This document shows, in pieces, positions 45,828 through 55,275 of a stretch of DNA of 64,000 bases (position 1 is the stretch's first letter; the number at the start of each line of letters is the position of its first letter). The notes beneath the pieces are model-generated. The model saw only the letters and a program-made list of their open reading frames with translations, made no database searches and was not told the origin of the DNA. The position numbers and the translations under genes are program-made. The DNA is taken from the NCBI RefSeq assembly GCF_030056665.1, contig NZ_JASHIG010000025.1, one strand, 5' to 3'. The stretch comes from Flectobacillus roseus. GTDB taxonomy: Bacteria; Bacteroidota; Bacteroidia; Cytophagales; Spirosomataceae.

Positions 45828-47666
45828 TTGAAGAAAATGAAAAAGAAATATATCCTATGGTCGGCGTTGGGGGCTATGCTCTCATTAGCAAGCTGTGAAA
45901 GTGTTTTAGATAAAACCGATTTGAATGCTGCATCCCCTGAGCTTATCGCAGGAGACTCGGTTTTAGCAAACATTGCCTTAAATTACATTTACAATCAAAA
46001 TTTACCTGATTGGGGTGGTGCAACTGCCGTATCAGGTATTGGAGGGAGTGTTTATACGGAAGAATCATACAACCAAGGCAGCAGTCAAAATAAGTTTTTA
46101 GAAGGTGCTGTAGTGGAAAATGATGTAACTGATTTTGGAACAGCTCTGAATGCTACCAATAATTATGGAAAAATCAGAACGATCAATACTTTTATTGCTG
46201 ATTTAGAAAAGGACAAATTGATGGATAAAGGCGCAAAGAGTCGCCTTATTGCACAAGCTATTTTCTTTAGAGCATGGAGATACTTCGAGCTTGTAAAGTT
46301 ATATGGTGGTGTTCCAATGATTACTACCCCACAAAATGCTGTAGGTACAGAAGCCATTAACGCGGCATTTGTCCCAAGAAATACTACAACAGAGTGTTTC
46401 AAGCAAATGTCAGCAGATCTTGATTCAGCAGTCAAATATTTACCTTCTACTTGGATTACTCCTGCAGCTAACTGGGGAAGAGTTACAAAAGGTGCAGCGG
46501 CAGCATTGAAAGGTAAAATACTACTCTATGCTGCATCACCTCAGTTCAACCCAACTAATCAGGCTAGCAAATGGCAGGCAGCCTATGATGCCAATAAAGC
46601 TGCTTTCGATATTTTAACTGCAAGTGGAGCAAAACTTATCACAGATTATGGAAAAATCTGGTTTACTGAGGTTGGTAACACAGAAGCAGTATTTGTGACA
46701 GGCTATAACACATCGGTGGGCGACCAGCAAAAACGTAATAGTGGCTGGGAAGCAGCCAACCGACCTAGATATTCTACTGTTTCTGGCGGTGGTTCTAATA
46801 TTCCTTCATGGGATTTGGTTAAAGCCTACCCAATGAAAGATGGCAAAAAGCCTGGTGAATCAAAATATACCTACAGTGATTTACTATTTTTTAAAGATCG
46901 TGATCCTCGTTTCGAAAAAACTATTGCTTATAACGGTTGTACTTGGCCAATGAGTAATATTCCTAATGGGAGACTTTGGACGTATCTAGCTGCTGGAAAA
47001 AGCGTCGAAAATGGTGGTGTAAATATAAGTAATACAGGCTTTTATTGTCGTAAGGCACTTCAAACATCTGATGTTGCGGGTTCAACACTTGACCCTTCAA
47101 ATACGATTTACTCTGGAACAGACTGGATTGAAATTCGTTTTGCAGAGGTAATGCTCAATTACGCTGAAGCGGCTGCGGCTGTTGGTAAACTGGATGAGGC
47201 TTACACGCAAGTAATAAATGTTCGTAAGCGCGCAGGTATAGAGGCTGGATCTGATAATCTCTATGGATTAAAAGCCAATATGTCATCAGCAGAAATGATG
47301 AAAGCAATTCTTGATGAAAGACAAGTTGAGTTTGCATTTGAGGGGAAACGCTTCTGGGATCTTAGACGTTTGAGATTACTTGAATCTACTCTAAATGGGA
47401 AAAGAGGTACAAAAGCCGTTATTTCATTGAAAACAACGGGTGTACCTGCTGACTTTGCAACTACTCGTGATGGTATGAAATTAGAAGATGTTTACACGAA
47501 TTACTTTACCATTGCATTGACACCAAATGGACTCATGAGCCGTCCAGCTATTAATTACCTTCCAAAGTATTACTTCTTTGCTTTACCAACACAAGCATTG
47601 AACAATAATCCTCTTTTGAAGCAAACTAATGATTGGACAAACGGCACCTTTAACCCATTAGAATAA
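45828..47666 (+). CDS. SusD/RagB-type surface glycan-binding lipoprotein
   Basis: 612 residues. Lipobox LASCES puts the lipidated cysteine near residue 23. Helical TPR-like SusD fold with RAWRYFELVKLYGGVPMI, ADLDSAVKYLP, NYAEAAAAVGKLDEAYTQVINVRKRAG and the family end motif ILDERQVEFAFEGKRFWDLRR. It acts on the outer face as the lid of the SusC transporter. It ends the transcript at a strong terminator. Confidence 0.95.
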   Translation: MKKMKKKYILWSALGAMLSLASCESVLDKTDLNAASPELIAGDSVLANIALNYIYNQNLPDWGGATAVSGIGGSVYTEESYNQGSSQNKFLEGAVVENDVTDFGTALNATNNYGKIRTINTFIADLEKDKLMDKGAKSRLIAQAIFFRAWRYFELVKLYGGVPMITTPQNAVGTEAINAAFVPRNTTTECFKQMSADLDSAVKYLPSTWITPAANWGRVTKGAAAALKGKILLYAASPQFNPTNQASKWQAAYDANKAAFDILTASGAKLITDYGKIWFTEVGNTEAVFVTGYNTSVGDQQKRNSGWEAANRPRYSTVSGGGSNIPSWDLVKAYPMKDGKKPGESKYTYSDLLFFKDRDPRFEKTIAYNGCTWPMSNIPNGRLWTYLAAGKSVENGGVNISNTGFYCRKALQTSDVAGSTLDPSNTIYSGTDWIEIRFAEVMLNYAEAAAAVGKLDEAYTQVINVRKRAGIEAGSDNLYGLKANMSSAEMMKAILDERQVEFAFEGKRFWDLRRLRLLESTLNGKRGTKAVISLKTTGVPADFATTRDGMKLEDVYTNYFTIALTPNGLMSRPAINYLPKYYFFALPTQALNNNPLLKQTNDWTNGTFNPLE

Positions 47667-47733
47667 AATTATCAGTGATTTGATCACCAATAATACAAAT
47701 TATTACTTTAGCATAATCGTCTGAAATTAGTAA

Positions 47734-47759
47734 AAGCTGTTCTCATTTGAGGACAGCTT
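47734..47759 (+). terminator. Terminator after susD
   Basis: AAGCTGTTCTC and GAGGACAGCTT form an 11-bp stem (one G-U pair) with ATTT loop, followed by eight T. Confidence 0.9.
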
Positions 47760-47958
47760 TTTTTTATTCGATTAAATTAGGACAAGACGAATGATTCTAT
47801 TTTGTACAAAAGTGTTTTTTCAAAGTTTTTGAAATTTAACGTAGCGTCAATGCGCTTACCCAACTCAGCATGGCAACTGCAAGGGTTGCAGCTATATCAG
47901 TGCTATTTTATTGATAATACTCAATCTATGTACAATTCCTATAGAATCAACTTTCCTC

Positions 47959-48885
47959 CTAGTCCAAAATATATCCATCCAACTGAGGTGGCGATGGCAC
48001 AGGTTCTCCAATCATTTCAGACAAGGTTGTTTCAATGGTAAGACACATCGCATTGAGTGGTAAATCATTTGGTTCCGTCCCAAAAGGTTCTTCTAACTCA
48101 TCTGCAATGGTTTCAAAAGCTACGAAAGTATAAGCAATAAAAACAGTGATAATAGGTGTAAGCCAACCTAAACTATCCACCAAATCAAATGGCAAAAAGA
48201 AACAATACAAATAGACAGTTCTATGCAATAACACACCATATGTGTAAGGTATAGGAGTAGAATGAATTCTTTCGCAACCACCAACTATGGCAGACCATTG
48301 GTTCAAGTTGGCATCCATTGCCATTTGTCCTATCGAATCTATTTTGTCTTCTAATTTGGCTTTTTTGACCCAATTCGCTAATTCATATTGCAGAAAGGTA
48401 GGTTTAAAACCTATACTTTTACTTCTTTCAAAAACCTCAGAAGGTAATCTTTTTTCTAAATCAATATCTGCATTTGTATGACGAAGTTGGTGTTTTAAAG
48501 CATAAGCAAAGGCTATAAGAATGAAAGTAAACTCTCTAATTTGTGGGCTTTTGCTATCGTAAGTAGTCAAACTCAAAGCTTGTCTGAGCAATGAGCGAGA
48601 GTCAATAACTAGTGCTCCCCAAAGTTTACGACCTTCCCAATAACGATCATAACTGGCATTATTTCGAAAACCTAGAAAAAGAGCAATCGCCAAACCAAAC
48701 AAAGTAAATGGCGCAGGATTTAGAGGAATTTTGTAGTCATAAAATGTACCATTAAAATGAACGACAATCATTGAGAAAACTAGTAATAAACTCAATCGTG
48801 GCAATAATTGTGGCAAAACCGAACCATGCCATATAAATAACATATAAAACCAGTTCTTTTTCTTTCGCTGTATCATAAACTTCAA
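47959..48885 (-). CDS. Bestrophin-family anion channel
   Basis: 308 residues with four predicted membrane helices. Bestrophin/UPF0187 features are WHGSVLPQLLPRLSLLL, IPLNPAPFTLFGLAIALFLGFRNNASYDRYWEGRKLWG, CERIHSTPIPYTYGVLLHRTVYLYCFFLPF and the C-terminal FGTEPNDLPLNAM. It lies between the two halves of the carbohydrate locus and has no obvious link to them. Such channels pass chloride or bicarbonate. Confidence 0.9.
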   Translation of the reverse strand: MKFMIQRKKKNWFYMLFIWHGSVLPQLLPRLSLLLVFSMIVVHFNGTFYDYKIPLNPAPFTLFGLAIALFLGFRNNASYDRYWEGRKLWGALVIDSRSLLRQALSLTTYDSKSPQIREFTFILIAFAYALKHQLRHTNADIDLEKRLPSEVFERSKSIGFKPTFLQYELANWVKKAKLEDKIDSIGQMAMDANLNQWSAIVGGCERIHSTPIPYTYGVLLHRTVYLYCFFLPFDLVDSLGWLTPIITVFIAYTFVAFETIADELEEPFGTEPNDLPLNAMCLTIETTLSEMIGEPVPSPPQLDGYILD

Positions 48886-49012
48886 AGATTAACTTCCTGT
48901 GTGTAAATCGCGCTAAAGTTATGATAATTCAAAAAGAGAAGCAATGAAAAAAACAGCATGAAAACAAGTTGCATAAATTATCTTATGTTAAATAGAAAAC
49001 TGTTAGAACAAA

Positions 49013-49040
49013 AAGGCATACAAGAATTCTTGTATGCCTT
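49013..49040 (-). terminator. Perfect 28-bp palindrome/terminator
   Basis: AAGGCATACAAG, AATT, CTTGTATGCCTT with a T run on the minus strand; it ends the long minus-strand operon 25 bp after the last stop codon. Confidence 0.85.
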
Positions 49041-49065
49041 ACATATTCAACCTTAAGAAACTAAT

Positions 49066-50178
49066 TTATGGCTTTTTAAGCTCCACGAATTTTACTTTAC
49101 TTTTTCCAAAATCTTTAGAAGTCGCAACAGCAATACCTCTTTGGTCACCCTTGTTTACCCCGCAATAAAAGTGATAAACAACTCCTTTATACTTTAACAC
49201 ATAAGATTTATGGGCATACAATTCATCATATGATTCTGATGACTGAACAAGATTTTCACCTTCCCAATCCGTCCAGTGCAATAAATCTTTGGAGACGGCA
49301 AAGCGATTAAAAGCACCTTTTCTATCTTTCCAAAATGCCCCAAAATAGAACATCACGTAGTTATCTCCTATCTTTTGAATTTGTGGATCGCCTGTAATTC
49401 CTTGAGAATGATATACTAAAGGCTCTTCTTGTATTCGCTTCCATGAAACCATATCATCAGAAACTGCCATGCCAATGCGTTCATACCAACGAGTTTTTTT
49501 ATTATTCACCGCCGAATCACCATTAGCATTGTAATACATCACAAACTCATGTCCCAAGTGTTTTTGTGGATCTTGAATCACAGTACTTTTGAATAGCTTT
49601 CGATTTTCCCACCAACGAGTATTCTTATCTGTTGCTGTCAAAACAGGTTTCCCCAGTCTTTGCCACTCATGTGCCCTACTAGGGTCGGTGTTCGTATAAG
49701 CCATGCTGATTGACAAATCGCCAGCTTCATATCCAGCAGCATTTCCGCCAAAATACGACATCCAATATTTTCCTTTATAGGGTTTTAGTTCATAACTACC
49801 ACCCCAAATCATATCTTGAAGCGCCATATAACCCGCTTTTTGGTTGGCATCCCAAACTTTTACTTTGGTCGTATCCGAAAAAGACATCAATCTTCCTTTA
49901 GAAGTCCAATTCAACAAATCTTTGCTCTCGGCCAACCAAGTCTCATAGCCTCGTCCGTTATAAATCAGGTAAGACATATACCAATTTTTGCCTTTTCGAA
50001 ATACAGTCGGACAGTCCATTTTATGTTCTGTATCCTCAGGAACAAGCACCAAACCATACTTATACGGTGTTTTTACTTCTTCATAAATGGCTTTCATTTC
50101 TTGAGAAGAAATCGTTTTTTGCCCAAATGAAGCACAGCAAACAGAAAAGAACAGTAAAGTTAATGAGCTCTTTTTCAT
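49066..50178 (-). CDS. Secreted five-bladed beta-propeller glycosidase-like protein
   Basis: 370 residues from MKKSSLTLL (ATG 50176-50178); the frame extends 19 codons further but lacks sense. Signal peptide about 1-19. Repeated propeller strands contain MDCPTVFRKGKNWYMSYL, ESKDLLNWT, YKGKYWMSYFG, GDPQIQKIGDNYVMFYFG and SKDLLHWTDWEG, as in GH43/GH117/GH130-like hydrolases. The acidic residues in the MDCP, GDPQ and YDELYAHK segments are candidates for catalysis. Exact family is not determined. Last gene of the minus-strand operon, 19 bp after the BASS transporter. Confidence 0.7.
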   Translation of the reverse strand: MKKSSLTLLFFSVCCASFGQKTISSQEMKAIYEEVKTPYKYGLVLVPEDTEHKMDCPTVFRKGKNWYMSYLIYNGRGYETWLAESKDLLNWTSKGRLMSFSDTTKVKVWDANQKAGYMALQDMIWGGSYELKPYKGKYWMSYFGGNAAGYEAGDLSISMAYTNTDPSRAHEWQRLGKPVLTATDKNTRWWENRKLFKSTVIQDPQKHLGHEFVMYYNANGDSAVNNKKTRWYERIGMAVSDDMVSWKRIQEEPLVYHSQGITGDPQIQKIGDNYVMFYFGAFWKDRKGAFNRFAVSKDLLHWTDWEGENLVQSSESYDELYAHKSYVLKYKGVVYHFYCGVNKGDQRGIAVATSKDFGKSKVKFVELKKP

Positions 50179-50197
50179 ACAATTATACATTAAAATG

Positions 50198-51460
50198 TTA
50201 TTTATCAACAGCTCTTTTTCGCCAAAAATTAGCAAGAATAGAACCCGAAATATTCATCCAAGGACTAAACACCGCCGCTGGCAAGCCAACGGTTCCGAGC
50301 TTACCCATTGTTCCCGCAAGTCCAGAAGCCATGCCTCCATTTTGTAAGCCAACTTCAAAAGCAATCGTGCGAGCATCGGTTTTGCTCATACCAAAAAGTC
50401 GAGCCAACCAATATCCAAAGAAATACCCACTGGCATTATGAATAACCGACACCACAAAAAGTAAACCTCCCACTTTCAATAAGTTATCTCGACCCGCCGC
50501 AGTGGTAACGGTAGTAAAATAAATAATGCCCATCATTGAAATATAGGGCATCCAAGTATCCAGGCGAGGCTCTAGTGTGGTTAAGAAGTGGTACACAACA
50601 CCCATCACTATCGCCACTAGGATAAAGCCAAATATCCCTAAAAATTCTCTTGGAGCGCCTTCTATGGCACTTTGTTTTAGGAAAAAAGCAATGCACAAAA
50701 TCACAATCAGTGAAAACAAGGCTACTATACGAGCTCTTTTTAGAACCGATTTGTCCGAGTTTTTCAAAAAATCATATAACAATGCTGCGCCAATTGGAAT
50801 CAGCACAATTTTGATTATTTCCATCATCATGCCTACAAAAGCTACCTCAATCAATGTTCCTGCCAATAGTTTCATAAGTAATGGCGTCAAAAATGGGGCA
50901 GCCAACGTTGCCATAGCCGTTACTACAACCGATAGAACTAGGTTTCCTTTTGCCAAATAAACCATTACATTCGACGCTAAACCTGAAGAGCATGAGCCAA
51001 TCAGGATTATTCCTGCAGCGATTTCTGGGTCAAAATGAAAAATTCTTGTCAACAAAAAACCCATCAAAGGCATTACCGAAAAATGACAAAATAAACCTAC
51101 GAGTACGCCTTTTCCTGTTGAACCAATACCCGCAAAATCTTTCACTTTGATATGCGTTCCCATACCAAACATCACAAACTGAATGATAATCAATATCAAA
51201 GTTTTATCTCTTAGATTAACACCTCTCCAAGACTTAAAAGCCTCAGGATAGAGCATTCCTGACAAAACAGCCGTCATAATCCAAGCCGTATATTGATAGT
51301 TTTTAAGAGATTCTACTTCTTTGATTCCTAAAGCAAAACACACAATACTAGCAATAGCCAAAGGAGATAACATTTCATTAGTTCCTGAAAACCAAAGAAG
51401 TACACAGGCGATTAGCAATAGGAAGGAAAGAATTAAACAGGTTTTAAAGACAACTTTCAT
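50198..51460 (-). CDS. Bile acid:sodium symporter (BASS) family transporter
   Basis: 420 residues, nine to ten transmembrane helices. BASS features are FVMFGMGTHIKVKDFAGI, FCHFSVMPLMGFLL, LIGSCSSGLASNVMVYLAKGN with the Na+-binding Ser/Thr region, and AFEVGLQNGGMASGLA. Bacterial homologues transport organic anions such as keto acids and pantoate. In this operon an acid sugar or its breakdown product is plausible. It lies 9 bp after the racemase-family gene. Confidence 0.85.
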   Translation of the reverse strand: MKVVFKTCLILSFLLLIACVLLWFSGTNEMLSPLAIASIVCFALGIKEVESLKNYQYTAWIMTAVLSGMLYPEAFKSWRGVNLRDKTLILIIIQFVMFGMGTHIKVKDFAGIGSTGKGVLVGLFCHFSVMPLMGFLLTRIFHFDPEIAAGIILIGSCSSGLASNVMVYLAKGNLVLSVVVTAMATLAAPFLTPLLMKLLAGTLIEVAFVGMMMEIIKIVLIPIGAALLYDFLKNSDKSVLKRARIVALFSLIVILCIAFFLKQSAIEGAPREFLGIFGFILVAIVMGVVYHFLTTLEPRLDTWMPYISMMGIIYFTTVTTAAGRDNLLKVGGLLFVVSVIHNASGYFFGYWLARLFGMSKTDARTIAFEVGLQNGGMASGLAGTMGKLGTVGLPAAVFSPWMNISGSILANFWRKRAVDK

Positions 51461-51469
51461 AGCTACAGG

Positions 51470-52132
51470 TTAGGATAAAGCTTGTTGAGAAGCCAAATAT
51501 TCAATCGCAATTTGAGGACTTGAAAGAATAGGAACTTTCTTTTCGCTTGGATTCAAACTAGCAACCACTCGTGCCATAGAAGCCTGAGCCAGTACGATTA
51601 CATCTACTTTTGATGCTAATTGTTTCAATACCTCTGTTACTTTCTGGTCATGGGTCGCGGCATCGCCACGCATCAAGGCATCGAAAGCACCTTCACACAG
51701 TACAGCCTCCAATTGAATTTCCTTACTAGCCACTTCGGCACGACGAGAAATCAAATCAGCTGTTGGTTCAAGCGTAGATGATAAAGTCGCAATCACACCA
51801 ATACGAGTGCCCATAGCAACAGCCTTGTCGGCCATTGGCTGGTCAACTCGCAACACTGGAATATCTACCAAATGCTCTGAAAGTTCTACCGCTGGACCAA
51901 TCGACGAACAAGTTACCAAAACCTGATCGGCCCCACCCATTTGTGCAGACTCTACATAGCCAACCACTTGTTTGGCGATGGTAGGAGTGAGCGAACCCGA
52001 AGCAATAATATTTTTCACTAAAAAGTCATCTACAATATTGAACACTTGTACGCCAGGTAAAAAAGCTTGACAAAGCTCCTGAAATACAGGAATTAAGGTC
52101 GCAGATGTATGAACTAAAGCTAATTTTTTCAT
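51470..52132 (-). CDS. Asp/Glu racemase superfamily protein
   Basis: 220 residues, two-lobed fold of Asp/Glu/hydantoin racemases and arylmalonate decarboxylases. The N-terminal lobe has C75 in LVTCSSIGP. The second cysteine, normally in the C-terminal lobe, is replaced: the equivalent segment reads VIVLAQASMAR. True racemases need both cysteines; single-cysteine members are decarboxylases or isomerases, so a lyase/isomerase role on a small carboxylic acid is more likely than amino-acid racemisation. It is placed directly before a carboxylate transporter gene and in an operon with a RuBisCO-like protein, consistent with acid-sugar catabolism. Confidence 0.8.
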   Translation of the reverse strand: MKKLALVHTSATLIPVFQELCQAFLPGVQVFNIVDDFLVKNIIASGSLTPTIAKQVVGYVESAQMGGADQVLVTCSSIGPAVELSEHLVDIPVLRVDQPMADKAVAMGTRIGVIATLSSTLEPTADLISRRAEVASKEIQLEAVLCEGAFDALMRGDAATHDQKVTEVLKQLASKVDVIVLAQASMARVVASLNPSEKKVPILSSPQIAIEYLASQQALS

Positions 52133-52377
52133 TGAGTAATAAGGTTATTTTGTGAGTTAAAAATTGGTAAGTAGGAAAAGGTTATTAGTTAACAGTATAT
52201 TGGTTATTTGAAGATATTCATAATCAAAAGGTTATAGTCAAATTTTGCCTCAGTTATACTATTAATTTAATCTTTCCCACTACTTAAGTTGGTGAGCAAA
52301 GAGCATAAAAGTGTCTCTCACGAAATCATTAATACATTTTGCCTAATGCCTACGGCTTATGGCATAAATCAATTCTA

Positions 52378-53289
52378 TTATGGCTGAGCAAGCAATTTTT
52401 TCAAGACCTTATGAGACACTTTGAAAATGGTTCCATGCTTATGACCTTCCGGAACTGACACGATTTTGGATACATCTTCAAAAGTTTTAAAGTCTTTAGT
52501 ACGCATGGCTTCGTAGGTTTTACTTTGGTACGAATCAAAATAAATGAGGTACTCCTCTCCTACTCTAACCACCGATGGACCTTCGGTAAATTTCTTGGTA
52601 AATGGCTCAGAAACATGACTAAATTCACCCGTAGCACTTTTCCCAAAAGCTACTTTAATATTACGATTTGGACGGGTATTGTCTTTTAATACCAACACAT
52701 AATCATCTTTTTTGCGAGGAACAATCACCGCATCAATGACACTAAATTTAGGATCCAAGAATAATCTACTTGGCGAGAATGTTTTGAAATCCTTTGTAGT
52801 AGTCACATACATTCGATGATTGTTCTCTTCATCTTCTATTCCCTTTTCAAAACGTTTAGGAATACAAGAAGCCCAAATAATGACAAATTGTTTGGTTGCT
52901 TTATCATACAAAATCTCAGGTGCCCAAACGTTAACTGTACTTGGCTCATTTGCCATCACTGGAATAAACTGCTGCTCAGACCAATGAATCAAATCTTTGG
53001 AGGAAGCATAACCAAAGCCCAAATCGCCTTTCCAGCTACTTGTCCAAACCAAATGAAAAGTACCGTAGGGACCTTGTGCAATGGACGGGTCACGCATGAC
53101 CTTTTGTTTACCAACCTTTGGGGCTAATAAAACCTTATTTAGATCTTTCCAATGATAAGCATCTTCACTATAAAGCATCCGTAATCCCTCATTAGCAGGT
53201 TCATGGAAAGAAGTAAAAAGGTAAACCTCTTTTTTACAAGAACTTGATAATAAAGCAATTAACAATAAAAATATTCCTGTTCGTTTCAT
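52378..53289 (-). CDS. GH43-like beta-propeller lipoprotein
   Basis: 303 residues from MKRTGIFLL (ATG 53287-53289). Signal with lipobox LLSSSCKKE. Propeller blades contain MRDPSIAQGPYGTFHLVWTS, YASSKDLIHWSEQ, VWAPEILYDKATKQFVIIWAS, SVIDAVIVPRKKDDYVLV and EGPSVVRVGEEYLIYFD. The Asp in MRDPS, Asp in VIDAVI and Glu in EGPSV are positioned like the GH43 base, pKa modulator and acid. GH43 enzymes are mostly arabinosidases and xylosidases. Substrate unknown. A 245-bp gap with repeat debris separates it from the racemase-family gene. Confidence 0.8.
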   Translation of the reverse strand: MKRTGIFLLLIALLSSSCKKEVYLFTSFHEPANEGLRMLYSEDAYHWKDLNKVLLAPKVGKQKVMRDPSIAQGPYGTFHLVWTSSWKGDLGFGYASSKDLIHWSEQQFIPVMANEPSTVNVWAPEILYDKATKQFVIIWASCIPKRFEKGIEDEENNHRMYVTTTKDFKTFSPSRLFLDPKFSVIDAVIVPRKKDDYVLVLKDNTRPNRNIKVAFGKSATGEFSHVSEPFTKKFTEGPSVVRVGEEYLIYFDSYQSKTYEAMRTKDFKTFEDVSKIVSVPEGHKHGTIFKVSHKVLKKLLAQP

Positions 53290-53322
53290 AGGTTTAAAGG
53301 CTAGCAAATAGCGATAACTTTG

Positions 53323-55173
53323 TTATTTGACGATAAAATTTTTGATATAATAAACTGCCTCTGGTGCTTGTTCACCTGCATTTGGCACATCAAAATCTTG
53401 GTCAGTTGGCGTATCAGCATTCGGAAAACGGCGTACCTCTCCTGTACGGAAAACCACACGGCGGAAAGATGCTACAGGTGCAAATTGTAGGCGAGTTCCC
53501 TTTTTCTGACCGTTGATATAAATGTCATACATACGTTTATATCTATCCAATTCAACACGAATTTCATACGACTTTCCAGTCTCATATGCCTGAACCCCTG
53601 AGTTTCGATAGCCCACTTTTGCTTTTAGCGTGCTATCCGAATCAAAAATCAAACGAGCAGCAGGCGTTCCCTTTTCATCCTGAAATTCAATATGCAACAA
53701 GCCTTTATTATTTTGCGCAGGAATAACCGTGAAAGTAATAGTAGTCTTAGTCGCTTCTGGAATAACACGTTCCGCCTTGGCAAAATCAAAAGGATCTTTA
53801 TCGTGTAAAGCCAAAGCTTTTGAACCATCAGGAGCTTTTTCTATACCTACTCTTGCCCAAAGAGGACTATAAATATTCCATAACTCTAGCTCTTTGCCTT
53901 CTGGAATTTTATCAAATGTCTCATTGATAGTCCCATACACTTCACTCGCCACAGGAACAGGCACTTTACTTACCCAAATATCCTCTTTGTTCATGCTGTA
54001 GGTCAACCACATATTGCCATCGGGCGGGGTTCCATTCCCTTCAATAATACCTCGTACATATTGTGGACCATAGGATTTATAATTTCCACCATAGCGCATC
54101 GTCGAAATTTCTCCCGTCACTAATAATAAGTTCTTGTAATCCAATCCATTATCTGAAACAGAGATACCCAAAGGCCAACGAAATTCTGATGGATTATATA
54201 CAGTCGCATATTGACCATTAGGCAATTTTTGACCCCAAATTTTTGCATTACTATTCACAAACCCTGGTGCGCGTAAAGGACTATATTCCCACGTTTTGCC
54301 TTCGTCTTTACTGATAGAAGTTAAAGCATGTTTCCATAAACCTACGACGTTTTTGTTTGGTAAATGATAAAAACTAAAAGCTTTTACTTCTTTCTTCAAA
54401 GGAATTAATTCGTCATCTCTATCTGCTTCTTCTACCCATTGTTGCATCATCAGAGGTGTTGCCAATAATTCGTTACAAGCCTCAATAAAGCCTTTATCTT
54501 TACTTTGCGTAAACATCGTGTAAGGCGATTGTTTCAAATCCCAAGTGCGATTCGGACGAATAAAATGAATAGGTCCAAAACTTCCATCTTTAAAAATCTC
54601 ACGTACCACACGACCTATCCCTTTGCCGTCATTTGGGTCATCTTTGGCATCAAGGGCTATGCCATAATAGGCCAAAGCCAACAAACGGTTTTTCTTCGAT
54701 ACATAAAATCCCATACGCTGGTGCATCACAGCATACAAATCTTTGGCTACACCTTTGTAGCCCTGCTTTGTCCACCCATCTGGAATTTTATGTGTGGGAA
54801 ATAAAACCACAGGACTTGTCCAATCCTTCCCATTTGAGGAAGTTTGTAAAAAAGTTTGCCCAGGAGGAATATGTTCACCCACAGGGTCACTCAAAAACTC
54901 TAAGAAAAAGGTGTTATTCCAATACGCCAACATAGGCGCATGGTTGTATGTCCACGAGCTCCCACCAGCCCATTCAGGGTGTTGACGGTTGGCTCTAAAC
55001 GTTTGATAATTGTGTACACCGACAGCCAAAGGTAATTGCCCGTGATGGTAATCGACATTCACCAAGGTTTTCCCAACATATCTAACGGTATCTTGAGAAA
55101 AGGTTTTTTGAGAAAACAAGCTCAACAAAGCTATTCCCCAAAAATGTATAAAACTCTTTTTGTACATAAACAA
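53323..55173 (-). CDS. Secreted sialidase-fold (BNR-like) protein with C-terminal lectin-like domain
   Basis: 616 residues, signal peptide about 1-26 (LLSLFSQKTFSQ). The first 420 residues are a six-bladed-propeller pattern with Asp-box-like segments (QTSSNGKDWTSPVV, SISKDEGKTWEYSP, ISVSDNGLDYKNLL) and an Arg-rich MRYGGNYKSYGPQYVRG. Residues of about 425-616 form a laminin-G/concanavalin-like sandwich (FDKIPEGKELELWNIYSPLW, YEIRVELDRYKRMYDIYINGQKKG). It is probably an exo-acting glycosidase or lyase on the target glycan; family number not assigned. Located in the operon between the GH43-like and RuBisCO-like genes. Confidence 0.7.
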   Translation of the reverse strand: MFMYKKSFIHFWGIALLSLFSQKTFSQDTVRYVGKTLVNVDYHHGQLPLAVGVHNYQTFRANRQHPEWAGGSSWTYNHAPMLAYWNNTFFLEFLSDPVGEHIPPGQTFLQTSSNGKDWTSPVVLFPTHKIPDGWTKQGYKGVAKDLYAVMHQRMGFYVSKKNRLLALAYYGIALDAKDDPNDGKGIGRVVREIFKDGSFGPIHFIRPNRTWDLKQSPYTMFTQSKDKGFIEACNELLATPLMMQQWVEEADRDDELIPLKKEVKAFSFYHLPNKNVVGLWKHALTSISKDEGKTWEYSPLRAPGFVNSNAKIWGQKLPNGQYATVYNPSEFRWPLGISVSDNGLDYKNLLLVTGEISTMRYGGNYKSYGPQYVRGIIEGNGTPPDGNMWLTYSMNKEDIWVSKVPVPVASEVYGTINETFDKIPEGKELELWNIYSPLWARVGIEKAPDGSKALALHDKDPFDFAKAERVIPEATKTTITFTVIPAQNNKGLLHIEFQDEKGTPAARLIFDSDSTLKAKVGYRNSGVQAYETGKSYEIRVELDRYKRMYDIYINGQKKGTRLQFAPVASFRRVVFRTGEVRRFPNADTPTDQDFDVPNAGEQAPEAVYYIKNFIVK

Positions 55174-55255
55174 AATATTTTTGGTAGCGCGATATATGCA
55201 ACGACTAACGCAAATGTTTTAAATCTAAAAATGATGCAATCAGACATCTATATGA

Positions 55256-55275
55256 AGACGTTGCGTGCAACGTCT
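55256..55275. repeat. AGACG...CGTCT hairpin
   Basis: AGACGTTGC, 2-nt loop, GCAACGTCT, followed by CTAC. It directly abuts the stop codon of the RuBisCO-like gene. A related hairpin (GAGACGCAA ... TTGCGTCTCTAC) lies at 61396-61417. Confidence 0.7.
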
